Below are positions 50,621 to 61,843 of a stretch of 64,000 nt of DNA, one piece after another; positions within the stretch are counted from its first letter, which is position 1, and the number at the start of each line of letters is the position of its first letter. The DNA lies in the NCBI GenBank assembly GCA_001606155.1, contig LODT01000001.1:744001-808000 (forward strand), read 5' to 3'. The notes beneath the pieces are model-generated. The model saw only the letters and a list, made by a program, of their open reading frames with translations. It had not been told where the DNA came from and did no database searches. The position numbers and the translations under genes are program-made. The stretch comes from Tieghemostelium lacteum. Its lineage: Eukaryota > Evosea > Eumycetozoa > Dictyosteliales > Raperosteliaceae.

Positions 50621-51033
50621 TCTTCTACCGTTATTATTATATATCTATCAAGATAATTTCACCACTCAAGATAAAAATAAACACAGAGAAAAGAAAAAAA
50701 AAAGATAAAAATAACTGACCACCCTTAAAAAAAATTATATGAAAAAAAATTTAATATTCTCATGTTGTTGTAATTGAGTGAATAAAAATAGAAATGATGA
50801 CTTGATCAGAAAAAAAAAAACAAAAAATTTTATTTTTGTAATTGTTAAAAATATAACTCTGATCATCATCCTGATTAATATCTTGTTTTTAAATTTTAAA
50901 ATATAATCTTATAAAGTTTAAAATGTTGATTAATGTTCCTTAAACTCAAGAAAAAAGATTTTCCTTCTTCATTCCAAAGGATTTTTGAAATAAAAAATTT
51001 AAAATTCATTTTAAGTCCACGAAAGTTTCACAC
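50621..51033. other. Divergent intergenic region
   Basis: About 410 bp between the ABCA gene and the pseudoprotease gene. AT-rich with A-runs at 50695-50703 and 50810-50819. Nothing specific seen. Confidence 0.4.
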
Positions 51034-52523
51034 ATGAAGAGATTATTACTATTTATTTATTTATTGATTGTTAATATTGAATGTAAATTTATTATAAATA
51101 AATTAACAATTCCCACAGTTAGTGATCAACTGATTCAACAATACTTTAAAGAATGGATGACCAATAATAATGTACTATACGATAACGATCAATTCTTATA
51201 TAGATTTGAGATATTTAAAAACAACTTTCACTATATTAGAGAATGGAATAGTGGTGATTCACCAACTATTCTAGGATTAAATGCATTTGCAGATTTAGAA
51301 AATGAAGAATTTAGATCATTATATAATATGTTACCAGTTGCAAACTTGGATGATTACTATCAAAATCATCCTCAAAATATAGATGTTAAAAAACAATTTT
51401 CTTTCAAAAGTGCACATGGATATGATCTAGGACCTAGACCCATGTCTTTTGATTGGAGAAAAAAGAATGCTGTCGGACCTATTCAAAATCAAGGAAGAGT
51501 ATGAAAATATCCTTAACACACCTACACCACACCACTTTTGAGATCTCAAAAGTTAAGAAAGATTACTAATATTGTATGGATTAGTGTTCATCATCATGGG
51601 CATTTTCAGCAGCAGGTGCAATGACAAGTACACATAAAATAGATTCAGATCCACTAGGAGTGGATATTACAATACTATCAACACAACAATTATTAGATTG
51701 TGCAGGACCATATGGAACAGAAGGTTGTTTATATGGTACACCTGACCAGGCATTTGATTATGCTATCAATTCACAAGGAATGGTATCATCATTAGGTTAC
51801 CCATACGAAGGATATAACACCACATGCAGATCCTATGAAACAGATGTAGTTGCACAATTTGATAGTTTTGAATTACTGACATCTGGAAATGAAGAGGATC
51901 TAGAGATTATGTTATTGAAAGCACCTGTATCTGTGGTTATTGATGGTGGTTTACTATCATTTCAGTTGTATCAAGGTGGAGTCTATTATGAACAGGCATG
52001 TAATAATCTTACACTTACAGCTTCATTATTAGTTGTAGGATACAGTTATGCTACTTTAAGTCCTTCAGGTATACTTTCAGGTTCAACTGGTTTGACAGGT
52101 AACAGAATATCATTAAGTGCACTTGGTGGACTGTCTTCATCTGCTGATAGCACCAGTACTGGGTATACAGCATCTATATCATCATCATGGGCAACCTCAT
52201 CAGATTCAGCATCTTCTGCATGGGGACAATTAACCTCATCATCTGGATATTCAGGACAATTAAATCAAAATCAAAATCAAAATCAAAATAATATTGAACA
52301 AGATAAAATGGGAGGAAATGGACAGAGTAGTAAAGAACAAATGAATACTATACCCTATTGGACATTGGTTAATAGCTGGGGCACAAATTGGGGTGAAAAT
52401 GGTGTTTTATATTTAATTAAAGATTATCATAATGCTTGTGGTATAGCTTCTTTAGCCACAACTATTAATAGTATACCAAATAACAGTAAAGATAGTAGTA
52501 ACAGTGCTGCACCATCTGAATAA
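51034..52523 (+). CDS. Cathepsin-like pseudoprotease (I29 + inactive C1A domain)
   Basis: Exons 51034-51498 and 51585-52523 (GTATGA..TAG intron, 86 bp, phase 0) give 467 residues. A signal peptide (1-17) is followed by an I29 propeptide with ERFNIN-type LYRFEIFKNNFHYIREWN and the NAFADLENEEF box, then a C1A domain starting PMSFDWRKKNAVGPIQNQGR. Where active enzymes have CGSCWAFS this has CSSSWAFS, so the nucleophilic Cys is Ser. Where they have NHAVLVVGY this has TASLLVVGY, so the His is Ala. The Asn (LVNSWGTNWG) and oxyanion Gln remain. A Ser/Gly/Gln/Asn-rich insertion (about 335-435) lies between the His and Asn sites, as in Dictyostelium CP4/CP5-type proteases. It is probably a secreted or lysosomal binding protein. 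Confidence 0.85.
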
Positions 52524-52581
52524 ATATTTATAGTTTTACTTTTTTTTTATAATTAATTCTCCATTCTTTGATGAATCAAAT

Positions 52582-55063
52582 TTAAAGAGATGTAGATAAA
52601 ACTTTATTTATAAATAATAACTTGTCATTAATATTTTTAAATTCTTGCTCAGATAAATTGGAAGCATTTACTATTCTAATGAGATAGTCAACTTGATTAA
52701 ATATTCTTTCAAAGATTGGTTCCAAAGCCATTTTGAGAGTAGAGAGTTGATCTTGGTCTGGTGTTGTTGTTACCTTGGTATCTAGAGGTATTGGATACTT
52801 GTTATCTTGAAATAATTCCAATAGAGTTTGTTTAGTGGCCCTAATGGCTTTACCAATATCTACAGTTTCTTGAAGATTTGAAGTCTCCATCTCCTTTTTC
52901 ATTTGATTGAGACGATCAGTGATCTCTCTAGACACATTATCAATGGATTTGGATGGACTGTTTTGTTGTTTTCTGGCAACACTTGGAGATGTTGAAGGAG
53001 AGGTACTTGGTTGAATATCAATTATAGATTTAATCTTACTGAATAGTTGAGCAGTTTGAATAATCTGTTCTTTGTAAACAAATTGATTTAACTTTAGTTT
53101 ATAAAAGTAAATATAGTCACAAATCTCATCGATTGCGGCTTGAGATGCACGTTTTAACTCTAAAAGTTTTTTCTCTTCCTCGTTCTGACCTTGAAGTGGT
53201 AATTGAATGATAATGACAAATGCCTGTGGTTTTGGATTGGTGGTTAATTGTGTCTTGACTTCATTCTTTTGTATAGACAAAGACTTTTCAGATGCCTCTA
53301 CAATATTCTTTTTGAAATCTCTCAAAACAGTTGATAACTTAATTGTACTATTATAGTTTTGTTCCTTTTCAATTTGTCTTACTATATTCTTTAGATTATT
53401 CAATAACTGATCAGAAATCAAAGTGTCCACTGTTGATTTGATTTTGTTTACTTTATCTGTTGTCTCTTGGTCTAGTGATGTCAATGGTGTATAATTCACT
53501 ACTGATGTTGAACTAGATGATGAGGTAGGCGACTGAGGTGTATTAGTGGAATTTGAAGAGCTACTAGGTGATTGGGGTACAACTGGTTGTGTAGGTTGTG
53601 TAGGTTGTGTAGGTTGTGTTGGTTGAGTAGGTTGTGTAGGTGGCTGTGGTTTTTGTTTAGTAATCATTGATGGAGGTTGCTCTACATTACTGCTAGAGTT
53701 GTTTGTAGACTGTGGAGTTGGTGATGTAGGTGTATTGGGTGTAGATGATTTACTAGTTGATGGTAATGGTTTCTGTTGCGATGCCTGCAAAGGTGGTTTA
53801 ATTTTAATAATAGTTGTCTGTTGTGAATTTTGTTGTTTTGGAATAGTTGGTAATGCCAATTTTGGAGTTTGTTGAGGATTGGTTGCATTTTGTAACTGAG
53901 TTTGTTGTTGAATAATCTTATTCAAACCAATAGTTGGATGGTTAGCATGTTGTTGTGGGTTATTACTAATAGTTTGTTGAGCATTTTGATCTAATGGATG
54001 AGAAGAGGAGCTGTTCAATTGTGGTGCAATGCTAGAGAGGATAGTTGAAACCTTCTGGTTTGGACCAACAGGTGGTTTTGAAATGGTTTCAAATTCCTCA
54101 ATCCACAGTCTAACAATCTCCTCTATAGTTATTTTATCTGATTTCATATAGTACATTTCCTCTTCTGGTCTTAAAAATACAGGTGCTAATATAGACGATA
54201 GTGATACTGAATCCATTTTTGTTGATGAATAGTTACTATGTATCTTTTGTAAAAGTCCAAATATATTCTTTATAGCACCTCTAAATCCAATTGGTAAATA
54301 TAATAATAAAAATCTGTATGCCCATATTCTATCTGCTGGTGTTAAAATTGCTATATATTCAAATATTATTAATACTATTATACTAATTTCAATTATAGTT
54401 GTATATAAATAAATCATACAATGAGTTAAAAGGAAACTGTCATATAAATTATATGAAAACAATGGTTCTGGTAATGAAAATAAATATTGCTTTAATAATT
54501 CTGCAATGACATGAACATTCTGAGTAAATGTTGATAATTGAATTTGTTCTGGGTCACCTAAACTTAGATCTTTTGTATATCAATTCTTTAGATTAATAAA
54601 TCAAAATATTTTAATATAAATTTCAAACATGATGTTAAAACAAACCTTTTAATAAATTCTTTTTAACTGACTGAATCTCATTATCAAATTCTGGGTGAGG
54701 TTTAAAAATATGTTCTAAAGGTGTTGTTTTAGCCATGAGATATTTAACAAACTTTCCCAAAATAACAGGACCACCTTCAAGATTTGGATTAATTGGTTGT
54801 CCAAATAAAATACCATTAGCACCATTAATTAATGAATTGGTACCATCAGATGAAACATTCATAGAATTACTTGATGATATACTATTACTGTTTACATTTG
54901 ATGTAGTACTACTATTATATGCATTATTACTGCTACTATTTAAATTTGATGATGTTGATGGTTGTCCAAGTGGTCCTAATCCTGATAATTGAGTAGTTGG
55001 ACTATTCACAGTCACAGTAGGTGGTGAAGTAGTTGATGTTTTTTTATTATTCCAATTGAACAT
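52582..55063 (-). CDS. RhoGAP-like domain protein with Pro/Gln-rich tail
   Basis: Exons 54646-55063, 54420-54569 and 52582-54350, with introns of 75 bp (donor GTTTGT) and 69 bp (GTATGA), encode 778 residues. After a Ser/Asn/Thr-rich start, a RhoGAP fold spans about 95-290: LEHIFKPHPEFDNEIQSVKK, LLKQYLFSLPEPLFSYNLYD, ILTPADRIWAYRFLLLYLP and SLSSILAPVFLRP. The arginine finger expected in the GIFRxSG position appears as IFKPHP, with Lys in its place, so GTPase activation is doubtful. The rest is Gln/Pro/Ser low complexity with PTQPTQ repeats and a helical C-terminal region (about 450-778). The second intron has no stop codon and is a multiple of three; retained, it would insert a hydrophobic segment. 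Confidence 0.75.
54351..54419 (-). other. Stop-free 69-bp intron in the RhoGAP-like gene
   Basis: Donor GTATGA and acceptor ATATAG. It is a multiple of three and open in the reading frame. Its translation would add a strongly hydrophobic stretch (MIYLYTTIIEISIIVLIIFE), absent from any RhoGAP fold, right between LLTH and ILTPADR. Removing it restores a normal RhoGAP helix, so it is an intron by family comparison. Confidence 0.7.
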
Positions 55064-55575
55064 ATTGGTTTTTTGTCATCAAACAAATTGAGGGTTACTG
55101 AAAAAAAATTTTAAAAAAAATCAAATTTAGATTTGTGGTGAATTTATATATTTTATTTAATACATTATCTATATCAATTGAGTTATATGTTTAAATTTAG
55201 ATTAATATTTTAAATGATTTGTAAAAGTCATTGGAGTGATCAAATTGAAATAATAATCACGAATAACCAGCCTTTGGAAATGAATTTTTCCCTAAAAGAT
55301 AAGGGACTTACATTTCTTTAATTCAAAGGAAAATTTTAGAAGTTTTAAGATGATGTTAAAAACCAATACCGAATAGTTCAACTTAATATACTTCGTTATT
55401 TGAAATCAAAAATATCTAAGATATCTTTGGTATTTTTAATAGATTTTTTTGTGAAAGAAAACTCTTTAGAAAAAACGTCAAAACCCTTACATATCCTGCT
55501 ACCATCTTATAAACTAGTTTCGTAGGGTTTTCCACATCATTATTTTAGAATTCTAAACGCTAAAGAAATACAAAA
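55064..55575. other. Divergent intergenic region
   Basis: About 510 bp, AT-rich, between the RhoGAP-like and the secreted-protein genes. No open frame, repeat or RNA gene recognised. Confidence 0.4.
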
Positions 55576-56415
55576 ATGATGAAACAATTAATATTAGTTA
55601 TATCATTGATTGCTATTGCATCAACATTGGTGTCTGCAGACTATGTCAACTATTATGCTTACGAAGATGTTGACTATGGATACAGTTGTCCAAATGCCAG
55701 TTTAATTATTAACATGTACTCTGTTCAGACTGATATATGTTCATACCAAAACTCAATTTTCACATGTGACTATGAATCACAAACAATCATTCAACAAGAT
55801 TTCAGATCACCAGGTTGCAAAAACTTTATAACTAATACCACTATTGCATGGAATACTTGTGATGTTTTTGGAATCACTTATAACTGTACTGCAAATTTAC
55901 CAGTTGTAGCAGGAACTCTAACTAACCTGACACTAGCTAGTAACTGTAATAATGCCAGTGATGTTATTTACGCATCTTCTGTATTCTTGAATGAGTGTCG
56001 TGAAGATTATCCATATTATTTTGGACAGACTTGGTATTTCAGTACTTGTAACAGTACTTATGCTACCACTTATACTTACTATGATCCACAACAGGCTATC
56101 TCAAGTAGCAGTGGTGGTGGAAGTGGTTCATATTCATCATCATCTTCTTCTTCATCTGGTACTGGAAGTTCTGGATTAACTGTACAAGAGATTCCAGGTG
56201 AAAAGAGCTCTGCTAGTAGTTCAGCAAGTAGTTCAGCAAGCAGTTCAGCCTCAGGATCATCATTTAGTGGATCACAACAAACTGGAACTAGTGGTTCTTC
56301 CAACGACTATTGGGTACCAAAATGTGAATCACAATATTTACAAGGTACATCATATACTCAATTAACAACTCCAACCTGTTCTCAATCAACTCAAACATTC
56401 ACAGTTTGTAACTAA
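55576..56415 (+). CDS. Secreted Cys-rich protein with Ser/Gly linker, paralogue
   Basis: A 279-residue single-exon gene. A signal peptide (residues 1-21, LILVISLIAIASTLVSA) is followed by about 150 residues with conserved Cys spacing and N-glycosylation sites, the TCNSTY and YYDPQQ motifs, a Ser/Gly/Ala linker (about 180-240) and a short C-terminal Cys block (YWVPKCESQYLQG). It is clearly paralogous to the minus-strand gene at 23842-24666, 31 kb away. It is not tandem, so the pair is dispersed. The linker has SSAS repeats typical of O-glycosylated stalks. Family function unknown. Confidence 0.78.
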   Translation: MMKQLILVISLIAIASTLVSADYVNYYAYEDVDYGYSCPNASLIINMYSVQTDICSYQNSIFTCDYESQTIIQQDFRSPGCKNFITNTTIAWNTCDVFGITYNCTANLPVVAGTLTNLTLASNCNNASDVIYASSVFLNECREDYPYYFGQTWYFSTCNSTYATTYTYYDPQQAISSSSGGGSGSYSSSSSSSSGTGSSGLTVQEIPGEKSSASSSASSSASSSASGSSFSGSQQTGTSGSSNDYWVPKCESQYLQGTSYTQLTTPTCSQSTQTFTVCN

Positions 56416-56463
56416 AATCTTCTAATATTAGATTTTAATGTATGAGAGATAGTGTATTTTTTA

Positions 56464-58403
56464 TTAAAAATCAAAAAGATATAATAAATCATTATCAAGA
56501 TTCATTACAACAGTTTCTAAAACTTCAGTAATTCTTTGAACTCTTTTACCAATTTTACTCTGATCTTCTGAGGTTTCTTGTGTATTGTTCATTAGTTTTT
56601 CGATGAGTTCTTTGTGTGGTGCCAATTCAAGATTAAGTCTCTCTCTGGTATTGTAAATGGCTTTGAAGATGTGTTCAGTGAGAGTAGATAGCAGACTTTG
56701 ATAGTCAACATAGAAGAGATAAAAAGTACGATTTGCAAAATGGTCATTGGATCTTGGAATCTCTTGAAGACGTAAAACGTTGCTACTCAACATATCAAAA
56801 AGTAGTTTTTTACATTCTTTCATTGGTATCATTGCAAGTTCTGCAATGTTCTTAACCTCCAGATAGTTTTTAATCAACAGTAGTTTGAAGACTCTCAAAC
56901 CAGGTTCAGAATATTTCTGTCTAATGATAGATTCAACTAGCTTTTGTTTAAGTTGTTGAGTAATCATACCTACATTTACCTGATAAGCACCTAAATCCGA
57001 TGCAGTACTTTGTTTGGATTTTGACTGCATCTTTGTTACTATAGGTGGACGTGTAGCTTGCATAACCATAAGATAATTCTTAAATTCTGCAATTTCCATT
57101 CTATCATTGGGCTCCAATTTGGAGTTAAATTCAGCTAATATATTCTCACCATAGATTACAGTAGTCATAGTATCTTGATTTGCTTTTAAAGATTTCTTAC
57201 AGAGTTTGATCATACTGTTAAAGAGTAGACCTGAATTTAAATTATTTTTCTGAACTACAAAATCAAAACAAGCTTTCAGTTTGAATTCCAAGATGAATTG
57301 ACTATAGTTAATTGTCCACAGAACCTTTTTCTCATCATTAATAATTCTCTGTTGCTGTTCTTCTGGTGATATAACCGTGTATATAGTTGCCTTCTTTTTT
57401 GGTGGTTGACCAAGTGAATTTTCATTTTCGACTATATCCACAGGTGCAGACTCTGAAACTAACAATAAATCAGGCATCTCCTCATTATCATCTCCTACAT
57501 TTTTTCTTTTCTTATTTGCTTGTGTTTTTTTTGATTTTGAAGGGGTAGGTTTCTTTGGTTGTGTAGTTGTAGAAGTTTGTTCAATTTCCATTGGTATATT
57601 TGGTACTAAATTATTTATATGTCCACTACTATTATTATTATTATTATTATTATTATTGTTATTATAGTTATTATTAATATTATTTAAATCAGAAAGTACA
57701 TTATTGTTACTAGCTGCTGAGATACTTTTGAAACTACCAGCAGGTAAGGTAAATGCACTTGTTTCTCTCTGCTCATTCTTTGCATCACTACTAATGTTAC
57801 TTGACATCTCTGAATCTGATTTAATTTTTGGTATTGCAACTCTCATTATGAATTGATCTATAATCAAACTATTAAAAATCTCTTCAAAACGTTTGTTTAG
57901 AGATGGCATATCATAAGTCTCAGAGTTTTGACTATAGTAGACAACCGATTGACTTATAACATTCTCCATTGTCAATCTACCATGATCCATTAACTCCTCT
58001 ATTATAATAACAGCATCTTCATTCTTGTACTCTTTAATATAATTTATAAATTTTGGGAATCTAAGACGATGAATTGCATTTGCTATATTTGCCTCATATA
58101 TTGCATCTGTCAGACGTTCTTCACCTAAATATTTATCCGATAAATATTCTTCAAAATAAACTAGATTATGTTGAACCAATACCAATAATGATTTTTTTAT
58201 CTTTTTATGATTCATATCCTCTATAGATTGATTTATAATCTTCAATGAAGATTTACCTCTGTACACTAAAAAACTATATACTTTCTATTTCATAAATCAG
58301 TCAATCAAATTCTCTTCAAATTTAATACAATTCAACCTACTGCTACATCTGCACCAAAATATTCCTTTACAATTTCAACAGCAGTTCTTTCTTTGTAAAC
58401 CAT
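56464..58403 (-). CDS. polr3c: RNA polymerase III subunit RPC3 (POLR3C/Rpc82)
   Basis: Exons 58337-58403 and 56464-58265 (71-bp intron, donor GTTGAA, acceptor TTTTAG) give 622 residues. The start reads MVYKERTAVEIVKEYFGADV and continues across the splice into VYRGKSSLKIINQSIEDM, the first winged-helix domain. LLVLVQHNLVYFEEY is the family hallmark. Four winged-helix units are expected; a disordered Asn/Ser/Lys insert at about 190-300 separates the first ones from the middle, and the C-terminal unit with its helical end (about 480-622) is complete. RPC3 is part of the RPC3-RPC6-RPC7 subcomplex that opens and holds promoters for tRNA and 5S transcription. Confidence 0.85.
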
Positions 58404-58655
58404 TGTTCATCTGTGTGAAAATCAAAAATAAAAAATCATTCAAAAAAATTCAAATTTCAACTGCGATAAAGTTAAAAAACTAAGAAATATATATAAACTT
58501 AAGAATACATTTACTAAAGTTTAGTTTATTTAAATAGAAAATGAATGATAATATTGTTGTACTATGAAGAAATTATGATTATTTTATACATTTAATAATG
58601 GTAGAATAGGAATACAGAATTGATTAGATAGGAGTAGCCTATGTAATTGATTAGT

Positions 58656-59177
58656 TTAGAGTACAAAGATCATTGAGATACCAACAAACATGGCTGAGAA
58701 GAACATTGAAATGTTGAATAATGATACAGATCCACTGGTTGGTTCTGGAGTTTCAGTGACTTCAGCTGGTTTAGTTGGAGCTGGAGCAGCTTTACAAGTT
58801 ACATTTGGTAGAGTTACATTAGTGTCAAAGACCATGGCAGTCTTATCATTCATTAATTGGTATTTGGTGAATTGACCAACAGCAGTCTTGGCGGATAATT
58901 CAAAGGTATAGAGGGTATCAGTAACTTTGATTGGGCTTTTATCTGAAACTTTTTGATCGGCTTTTGGCATTCCAGCGACTGGATCAGATACTAAATTTAA
59001 AACAAGAGCCTTTTCTTCACCAGCTGTGGTTACTGAGACATTGAATTTAAAATTAAAAGTACATTTATCACTAACTGCTTCAACTGTGGTACTGTCTAAT
59101 TTTACAGTCATAACTTTACTGGCACCATAGACTTGTGAGATTAATAATACAACTAAGATAATTGATAATTTTAACAT
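58656..59177 (-). CDS. Probable GPI-anchored surface protein
   Basis: A 173-residue single-exon gene. A signal peptide (1-18, LSIILVVLLISQVYG) is followed by a beta-strand-rich domain of about 110 residues with two cysteines (SDKCTFNF and NVTCKAA) and N-glycosylation sites NVS and NVT. A Pro/Thr/Glu stalk (APTKPAEVTETPEPTSG) and a hydrophobic C-terminal tail without a basic end (FNISMFFSAMFVGISMIFVL) complete it. The pattern is that of a GPI-anchored protein with the attachment site near TSGSVS. Codons are rich in C-ending forms, suggesting strong expression. I cannot name the family. Confidence 0.72.
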   Translation of the reverse strand: MLKLSIILVVLLISQVYGASKVMTVKLDSTTVEAVSDKCTFNFKFNVSVTTAGEEKALVLNLVSDPVAGMPKADQKVSDKSPIKVTDTLYTFELSAKTAVGQFTKYQLMNDKTAMVFDTNVTLPNVTCKAAPAPTKPAEVTETPEPTSGSVSLFNISMFFSAMFVGISMIFVL

Positions 59178-60315
59178 TTTTTGAGTAAATTGTAATTGTT
59201 TATAAAAGAGTTAGAATAGTTTAATTGTTTTAATTTGTTTAATATTTGTTGTGAATGAATTGAATGATTTGAAAATAGAAGACTCATACCAATTTATACT
59301 TGAAATTTCTTGGCTATAACTTACAATTTACAATAAAATTTTTTAATACTAAGAGACAAAGAAGAGATTAAAATCTCATTTGGTTCCCACATCTAAAAAT
59401 ATTCAATTTTGGGGTTAATCATTTTTGTTTTTTTTAAATATAAAATGTTGTGGTAGTTCATCTACCCACGATTTCATGAATTTATAGAAAATTGCAATTA
59501 AGTAGTATTTTTAATCTCCCTGACTACAAGAATTAGATTCAAGATAAAATTTTGTCTAGTTTTATAACCAAGTCAAATAAATCAAAAAGACTTTCCTTTT
59601 TAAAAAAATTTAAACCCAATAATAAAATCTCTAGTTTTATGATCCTACAATATTTTTGATTTCTTTCTATTTTTCAAGGAGATGAAGGTATATTATGTTG
59701 CAATTTAATTAAAATTTTGGGTAGAACTAGCATATTCATACTCTTTATTAATCATAAAATGAATTTCATCAAGATTCTTTGGGATTTAAGATTTAATTAG
59801 TAGAAATTAAAATCAATGAAACAGAATATTTGATTTGATAAATATAATTAATTTTATTATATTATAATATTTATTATTTTAATAATTAAAATTAGGTATT
59901 TTTTAGGAAAATAATTATTTTAACATAGATATAACAAATGATGAAAATAATTTATTTTCCACATCATTTTAAACTGCAATGAATAATAGTCATTTACCAT
60001 ACATAATGAGATTAAGCTTTATTATTTTTCCAACAATTATATCAAATATTAAAACTTCGTTAGTAGTTTTATCCAATTACACTGATATGCAACCTATTAA
60101 TGCTCCATTATCTTTGAATATAATAGAATCTACAATAAATCAATGGTTAGATGATAACCCGCACTATCAAGTATACTTAAATGGGATTAAATTTTCTTGA
60201 GATCAGAACTTAAAAATTAATTAATAAAAAAACATGATACAGATTTTATATATATAAATAGGTGAATTTATTTGGGGTGAGGGGTGAGAGGTGAGTTGAC
60301 TTTTGGTATTTTGAT
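59178..60315. other. Long intergenic region with one doubtful small frame
   Basis: 1.1 kb of AT-rich sequence. It contains the promoter of the GPI-type gene on the left. An isolated 73-codon frame at 59979-60200 on the plus strand (MNNSHLPYIMRLSFIIFP..) has a weakly hydrophobic start, Asn-X-Thr and mixed codons. It might be a small secreted peptide or a gene remnant, but I give it low credence. Between about 59300 and 59960 I see nothing. Confidence 0.35.
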
Positions 60316-61760
60316 TTATAGTAAGTATGAATGAACTCTCATATGCTCTCTCCATATTAAAGCTTGATGTTCTTTAGAGCAAAAATAAGTAGGACAATTA
60401 TAACATTCCAACATTGATTCATCACCACAGTATGCACATGGTCTTTGAGGTGGTTGTTGCATCTTATACTTTTCATTAATGAGATCTCTGGCTTTTTTCT
60501 TTTCCAATTCATATAGTTCAATTTGTTGAGGTGTTTGTATATTTTGAGGGTAAAGTGAATGTTGATGATGATGATGGTTATTGTTAGTTTGTTGATTATT
60601 GTTGATTAATGACGACGACGATGATGATTGTGTATTACTATATTGACCTTGTTGGAAATTTGGATAACTTTGTTGAAACTGATTTAAATTATTCTGTTGT
60701 TGTGGTTGTTGACTATTATTACTACTATTGACAGTATTTTGAGTGAGACCAAATGTATTTAAACGTGTGTTGGTTGGTGAAAAAATGGAATTTGAAAACT
60801 GAGTTGAAAACATATCAAGATCTTGTCCTGAAAACATGGATGAAACTGCAGAATTCATTACTTTTGTTGAGTTTTGACCATTTTGATTATTATAAATACT
60901 ATCTTGTAAAAAGGTGCTAGATTGGTTTGAGAATGTGTTTGACCAATTAAATAATCCATCTTGGTTGTCTAAAGTAATTCCATTATTTCCATTCATATTA
61001 TTGTCTTTAAATGTACTTGAACTGAACATTGTTGAGTTATCCCATCCAGATCCATTACCTGAAAAAATATTAAAATAGTTACTATTATTTTGTGGTTTTT
61101 GTTGTTGTTGTCCATTTAGTGTTGAAGTGTTAGTTGGAATTCCATTTGGTTGTGGAGTCTGTTTAGTTGCAGTTTGTTGTGAAAGTGGTTGATAGGTTGG
61201 GAAGTTTTTACTATTTGCTTTCATTGCCAAAAGTGATGGTGAGAGTGGCGTATTGGTGGTTTGTGTGGTTGGTTGATTTTGTTGTAATTGTTGTTGTTGT
61301 GATCTTGGTGAAATTGGTTGTTGTGGATTCTGTGAATTTACTTTTAAAATGGAAATTGGTGTTGTTAAAGGTGGTGAAGTTGATTTTATAGCTTTAGACG
61401 ATTTTCCAGAAGAAAGAGTTGGATAATCTTCCTCATACTGTTCTGGGATAATTTTAATAGAGTCATTGATATTGTCGTTGATATTTAAATCTTTTGTCGT
61501 ATTACTGTTGGTTATAGATGTTGTTGGTAAAGTAGTCACATTTTGTAAAATTCCTGGTTGTTGCGTTAGGATGTTTGTTGGTGTGTTTGATAAAATTGTT
61601 GAAAATGGGATTGTTGATTGTGAAGGGTTTGGTATATTACTTAAAATTGGAATAGGTGTTGATAAAGGTGTCTGTTGTGTTTGTGATGTATTTAAATTCA
61701 TTGGTGGTGGTATTATTGTAGTAGTTGTTTGTTGTGATTGTTGTGATTGTTGTGATTGTG

Positions 61761-61843
<83 letters not shown>

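Noticed and set aside
59979-60200. 73-codon plus-strand frame as a real gene
   Set aside because: No domain, no clear signal peptide and no flanking support; kept only as a note in the intergenic entry.
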